From: Glandiceps talaboti
Taxonomy: Eukaryota; Hemichordata; Enteropneusta; Spengelidae
Direction: 5' to 3'
Length of the DNA stretch: 12,000 nt
Assembly: GCF_964340395.1 (NCBI RefSeq)
Contig: NC_135568.1
Coordinates: 15,962,276-15,974,275, forward strand
Numbering within the stretch: the stretch's first letter is position 1; each line of letters begins with the position of its first letter. Under the pieces are notes generated by a model that was not told the origin of the DNA, ran no database searches, and worked only from the letters and a program-made list of their open reading frames with translations. Position numbers and translations under genes: made by a program. Below are positions 8,204 through 12,000 of this stretch, in pieces.

Positions 8204-8699
8204 TTGATTAGAAAACTAAAATGGCCGAAGAGGCTCATAAATAATCTATTTCAAGAATCTCTGAATTCATTCGATCGTCAATGCTGCCCAGTATACAAAA
8301 CATTCATCTTGTTTGAGTGTATCGTGTATTCGTTATGGATGCTGTTCATATTATTTAACTCCATCAACAAATCTTCGATTTCAACGAATTTGTTGACGAA
8401 ATTTTAGTTGTCACCGTTGAGATTGACGTCAGTGAGCACATGGTTCGGAATACAACATTCAATGTCAACAATGCGTCAAAGGAAAAGGACATCTTGAAAG
8501 TTCCGAATACAATCCTTCATGATTGTACTCTACCAAATGATAATTGTAGTGCTCTTGTGTGCACTGTACTCAGTTATGACAATGAAATTAAAAAAAATGT
8601 TTTGCATTAACTGTAACAAGTACAGATACAGTAAATTCACACGCTAAATATTTTGTTATGAAATATTGGAAATTCGAAGTGTTAACTTTCTCAGAAACA
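8204..8699 (+). pseudogene. Possible decayed integrin-alpha-like ectodomain fragment
   Basis: Coding-like sequence appears in three frames. At about 8213 a frame reads LKWPKRLINNLF, and a WP near a hydrophobic stretch recalls integrin calf domains. From 8408, after a plausible acceptor (AAATTTTAG), a second frame reads VTVEIDVSEHM and then NCSALVCTVLSYDNEI, resembling the conserved C..NC..L.C.V segment near the end of integrin alpha ectodomains. It stops at 8608. At the A8 run (8590-8597) a one-base length error would continue it as CFALTVTSTDTVN and YWKFEVLTFSET to a stop at 8700. No beta-propeller, transmembrane segment or GFFKR motif is seen. It may be a pseudogene remnant, an exon with an assembly error, or chance. 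Confidence 0.35.
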
Positions 8700-8829
8700 T
8701 AGACGCTCTGATAACCGAGTAATTGACTGAGAAATGAATGGAATATTTCTGATTTTCAGGTACAATTATACCATGCCATTTTATATGCAAGTTAAGTGGG
8801 CTGCTGAGAGGGCGATATTTGGGCATAAT

Positions 8830-8917
8830 GTATACTAAACTTAGAGTCTATATATAGGCCTACAGCCATACAAACACAATGTTGGAAGGGTATATGTGGA
8901 AACAAGGTTTAGTATAC
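8830..8917. repeat. Short inverted repeat GTATACTAAAC / GTTTAGTATAC
   Basis: Perfect 11-bp arms at 8830-8840 and 8907-8917 enclose 66 bp. The interior shows no other terminal-repeat signature. It may be a very small foldback or chance in AT-rich DNA. Confidence 0.6.
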
Positions 8918-8974
8918 AAACCAATACACACATGTGTAGATAATGATATCGGTGATAATTATTCATATATCAAT

Positions 8975-9036
8975 GTTTGTTTGTTTGTTTGTTTGTTTGT
9001 TTGTTTGTTTGTTTGTTTGTTTGTTTATTTATTTGT
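8975..9036. repeat. (TTTG)n microsatellite
   Basis: About 13 GTTT units followed by TTTATTTATTTG. The long Phe-Val-Cys-Leu open frame across it is a repeat artefact. Confidence 0.95.
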
Positions 9037-9255
9037 TCCTTGGGACACTGTTGTTTAACATGTTTAGGTACTGTTCTCGTACACAGTGTAATCAGTTCGT
9101 CGGAAGTTCGTTAGGCTATACAATTATAGGTTTTACAATGTCCTCACAGTCTAATATTTTATAGTGAACTAAAACTCAAGAGTTTGTTTAAAGATATTTT
9201 CAGGTTGTTCTTTAGAGCATTTTCATTGACGGTCCACCGTTTTATCTCACTGTAG

Positions 9256-9473
9256 GCTTATAATACTTCTGACTGACGGTAGAGGAAGATTATGTAAAGG
9301 AAAATATGATAATATATATACAAAAATCATAAGTGAAAACATAGATGTTGTAGCTGTAGGTGTAGGCAATGTTAATCTTGTCAGACTTAAGAAACTTGCC
9401 ATAGCAGAAAACATCTTCATCTTAAACCACATATCGAGCGACATTGCAAGCCTTGCTGACGAAACTATTGATG
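9256..9473 (+). CDS. Exon: C-terminal half of a von Willebrand factor A (vWA) domain
   Basis: The 72 whole codons (9257-9472) open with LIILLTDGRGR. This is the hydrophobic beta strand followed by the TDG that supplies the last MIDAS metal ligand of vWA domains. Next comes NIYTKIISENIDVVAVGVGN, the classical helix then strand with VGVG, and then LVRLKKLAIAENIFIL and SSDIASLADETID, matching the final helix-strand-helix. The acceptor is TTTATCTCACTGTAG; the donor is GTAAGT at 9474. The exon enters with one base completing a codon and leaves in phase 1. The first half of the domain (the DxSxS loop) must lie on an upstream exon, and none was recognised in this window. vWA domains bind ligands extracellularly, so a secreted or surface protein is likely. 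Order with the following exons recalls SVEP1-like proteins, but no symbol is assigned. Confidence 0.85.
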
Positions 9474-9708
9474 GTAAGTAGAAAGCGTACACATAATACG
9501 TATCGTTTTACAATAATGTATATTTCATTAGTGTCTCACTGGAGAGAACAGTGCTCCATGTAATATTATTAGCAGAGCATTATAGATTTAATTAAAATAG
9601 TAAGGGAGTTTCACGCTTCATCATCAGGCGATTGGTAAATTGGTGATCGCTAAACAAAAGCCGAGTAACGACTAATGACATCCATATTATTTTGGTTTAT
9701 ATATATAG

Positions 9709-9716
<8 letters not shown>

Positions 9717-9763
<47 letters not shown>
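9717..9763. repeat. (AT)n microsatellite, left tract
   Basis: About 23 AT units, preceded by ACATACAT and ended by AACTCGATGAG. It forms the left border of a core bounded on both sides by AT repeats. Confidence 0.95.
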
Positions 9764-9764
<1 letters not shown>

Positions 9765-9817
9765 CTCGATGAGTATCAATCTGCTAAGACAGTGCTCTAT
9801 ACCGCAGTGGCAGAGCG

Positions 9818-9819
<2 letters not shown>
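9764..9819. repeat. ~56 bp core between AT tracts with a tRNA D-arm-like stretch
   Basis: The core begins ACTCGATGAGTATC and ends ACCGCAGTGGCAGAGCGC. The last part resembles the start of a tRNA (GCxCAGTGGxAGAGCGC), the D-arm and A box. It also forms an imperfect hairpin, GTGCTCT against AGAGCGC. No B box or acceptor stem is present, so it is not a functional tRNA. A tRNA-derived SINE fragment or a microsatellite-bounded mobile core are possible readings. Confidence 0.5.

Positions 9820-9895
<76 letters not shown>
9820..9895. repeat. (AT)n microsatellite, right tract
   Basis: About 38 uninterrupted AT units ending at CGTAAAACAAC. It is self-complementary and can extrude as a cruciform. Its length in an assembly should be viewed with caution. 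Confidence 0.96.
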
Positions 9896-9897
<2 letters not shown>

Positions 9898-11279
9898 TAA
9901 AACAACAATTATGTGTATACGTTATATTTGGCATTGTTTTCTTTATTACGAGACAGTCGAAATGTGTGTCTGCCATATACATATATACATTTATTGGGTT
10001 AAAATGTGTACAGAAGCCATTTATTACCTGCCGTTAGTAACATGGAGGTACTGAAACTCAAGCTCAAGTTTTGCTTATAATCATGTGAATAGTTTGAGAA
10101 TTGTATTCTTCTGAATGGCCTACACACATCATATACAGACATATTAAGACAGACACAAACATGCATTCTCATTGCTATCACCTTCGTCATCGTTTGTGGC
10201 CAGGAATGAGAAGAACGCCTACAGCGGCTGATCTTTCAGTCTACTTATAGTACAGCTCGAAATTTTGTTCGCAGGAATACAGCAAAAAATGAAATTATAC
10301 ACTTTCATATCAATGTGTGCTTGTCTTAATTTTACTGAATGTGGGCCACAGTTATAGTAAAATAAACAATCATGATTTACTGCATAATTCAAAATCTGTA
10401 ATACATAGAAACTTTGTCTTGGTGCAATCACGCATTTAAAATTTAGAAAGGTGGCCAATTTACATAAATTTGCATGCAATTTCCATTATATACATTTTTG
10501 CACACGCAATTAAATATCATATGTAAGGCCAGAAAAAATAAAAAAATCACATTGGATAGGTAGGTCGATTTTATTTTTCACAATGCTTGACAAGGATGTA
10601 ATAACAAACCATATATAATGATAGCAAAACATTTTAGGTTGAGTTTATATAGAACTTATTCAGTCATTTTGATTTTATCTCTTGCAATTTGTCTGCATAG
10701 CAATCGATTTCCATCAGTTCTACAGTTAGGAAATGTACACAATTTACGGTTAAACAAATATTGTAGCTCCTCTCACCCTCTCCACTCGAAAAATGTTAAG
10801 CCCCGCCAAATGAAACTCAAGCATTATTTTAGCCACCCCTTCTGTCACCTATTCTACAGTGGAGATCTGTGTAGATTTAACATTATATGGTACAATGATG
10901 CATTAAAATAACAGTGATAGCCAACTACAATAATGTCGCATGTCATTTTGTCATTGACTATATATGGGACTACTTTGCAAGAGTAATTACGCATGTGGTT
11001 CCTACAAATCCAAAGTGATTATACTAAAATATTTCTTTCTATATTCAAACAAAAATTATTTGTAGGAGGAAGTTTCACTTGAGTAAAACGCTTATATGCT
11101 CAACCTGTGCAATTTTATGTACATTTACTGAGGTTGTGTGTAAGATATAGATGATGGAGCAGATAAGAAGCAAAACGGAGAGGGTCAAAAAATACCATAA
11201 ATAGAAAAAAAAAAACATTTGGAAACTACTATATGTAGCTAGACTCTATTATATTTCAGTGTGATTTTCTCTCGAATAG

Positions 11280-11420
11280 ATTCCTCAACGCTGGAAATAT
11301 TTCCAGGAAATGCTGCATGTGATTGTGATTCCAAATCTACTTGTGCCTGTGGTACTAGAAGTGGGGAGTATATGTGTGCATGTAATCCTGGTCAGATAAT
11401 AGTCACTAGTGGATGTGAAG
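11280..11420 (+). CDS. Exon: EGF-like cysteine-rich module
   Basis: The reading frame gives a short linker (SSTLEIFPGN) and then AACDCDSKSTCACG, GEYMCACNPGQ and a last Cys (SGCE). Seven cysteines lie within about 32 residues. The YMCACNPG core is the signature of an EGF-like fold (Y.C.C..G). The donor is GTAAGA at 11421, leaving phase 1. The chosen acceptor (TAG at 11277-11279) gives phase-1 entry and a 141-nt exon that joins the vWA exon in frame, reading ...ETID-DSSTLE. An alternative CAG acceptor ending at 11306 (exon from 11307) also gives phase 1. The CAG ending at 11259 would enter in the wrong phase for the vWA exon. The protein is presumably extracellular. Confidence 0.68.
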
Positions 11421-11726
<306 letters not shown>

Positions 11727-11876
11727 CATGTCCACTTCATGCCTATAGTGAAGTTTATGATGCAGTCGAGTGTACAGCATGCCCTGATAAATCCGAAACA
11801 GCTGACACAGGAAGCACGTCCAGGGATCAATGTGAATGTATAGCTGGCTACGTAATAGTTGACTCGGAATGTTTAG
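11727..11876 (+). CDS. Exon: ephrin-receptor-like (GCC2/GCC3) cysteine-rich module
   Basis: A symmetric 150-nt exon in phase 1-1. It joins the previous exon as GCE-A-CPLHAYS. Motifs in order are CPLHAYSE, ECTACPDKSETADTGSTS, QCECIAGYV and SEC. Six cysteines and the CxxCP...GSTS..C.C..GY order fit the ephrin type-A/B receptor-like family (GCC2_GCC3), a small disulphide-bonded extracellular repeat. The acceptor is CATTCAAACAG; the donor is GTAAGC at 11877. Symmetric phase-1 exons are typical of shuffled extracellular modules, and further modules probably follow. Surface or matrix location is an inference from the fold. Confidence 0.82.
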
Positions 11877-12000
11877 GTAAGCTAATCTTATGGATATTTC
11901 ATATTAATTTCAAATAAGATAGAGGATAGATGCAAGACCCAAGATACGAGGGAACTTTATTAGCTCTGTTCAGAGAAGTTATTTGTGGTTGCAAAAGAAT
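11877..12000 (+). other. Start of next intron
   Basis: Opens with GTAAGC and continues as AT-rich sequence to the end of the window. No acceptor or exon is recognised before 12000. Confidence 0.7.

Larger units (their letters stand above)
9474..11279 (+). other. Intron (~1.8 kb) between the vWA and EGF-like exons
   Basis: Bounded by GTAAGT at 9474 and a probable acceptor at 11278-11279 (TTTTCTCTCGAATAG). It holds two (AT)n tracts with a short core between them, and otherwise AT-rich sequence. An open frame of 97 codons at 10618-10911 has a hydrophobic start but no recognised motif or convincing splice sites, so it is treated as chance. A small unseen exon cannot be excluded. Confidence 0.6.

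Noticed and set aside
9764-9819. Functional tRNA gene
   Set aside because: Only a D-arm-like stretch is present. There is no T-arm or B box, no anticodon arm in the right place and no acceptor stem.
10618-10911. 97-codon frame with a hydrophobic N-terminus, signal-peptide-like
   Set aside because: It lies inside the intron between two in-phase exons and has no recognised domain. The hydrophobicity is expected from T-rich DNA.
11260-11279. CAG at 11257-11259 as the acceptor for the EGF-like exon
   Set aside because: It looks canonical, but would enter in a phase incompatible with the phase-1 donor of the vWA exon. It remains possible only if another exon intervenes.

Overview
This window is AT-rich, intron-containing animal DNA. 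It has very little coding sequence, many long microsatellites, a degenerate tandem array, a compound transposon-like block and, at the right end, spliced exons of a secreted or cell-surface multidomain protein. The exon style (phase-1 cysteine-rich modules after a von Willebrand A domain) and the repeat load suggest an invertebrate, perhaps a marine mollusc, hemichordate, echinoderm or cephalochordate. The sequence alone does not fix the species. No viral, bacterial, CRISPR or rRNA sequence was recognised.

Layout. 1-298: non-coding DNA ending in a G12 run and a (GT)n tract. 299-1387: a diverged satellite of about 150 bp monomers in alternating A/B order, each junction carrying a GGCCGCC/GGCGGCC palindrome, with one inverted piece at 1084-1144. 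1388-5702: three head-to-tail copies of one terminal-inverted-repeat (TIR) element inserted in that satellite. The satellite resumes at 5703, and a 3-bp TAA repeat flanks the block. The first copy is about 2.7 kb; the second and third are about 0.8 kb and nearly identical to each other, lacking about 1.9 kb of the middle. 5744-8200: non-coding DNA with (AAC)n, G runs, two (TATG)n blocks, (GT)n-G10 modules and short direct repeats.

8204-8699: broken coding-like fragments weakly resembling the membrane-proximal end of an integrin alpha ectodomain, with a frame break at an A8 run. 9256-9473: a well-supported exon holding the C-terminal half of a vWA domain, including the MIDAS-type LLTDGR and the VVAVGVG strand. 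9474-11279: an intron with two (AT)n tracts around a tRNA-D-arm-like core. 11280-11420: an EGF-like cysteine-rich exon. 11421-11726: a short intron containing (AG)50. 11727-11876: an ephrin-receptor-like (GCC2/GCC3) cysteine-rich exon. The intron beginning at 11877 leaves the window.

The three plus-strand exons join in compatible phases, so they probably form one gene (vWA, then EGF-like, then GCC2/GCC3-like). Its 5' part, including the first half of the vWA domain, and its 3' end were not found here. The strongest unusual signal is the tandem TIR element, whose empty target site can be read directly from the surrounding satellite.
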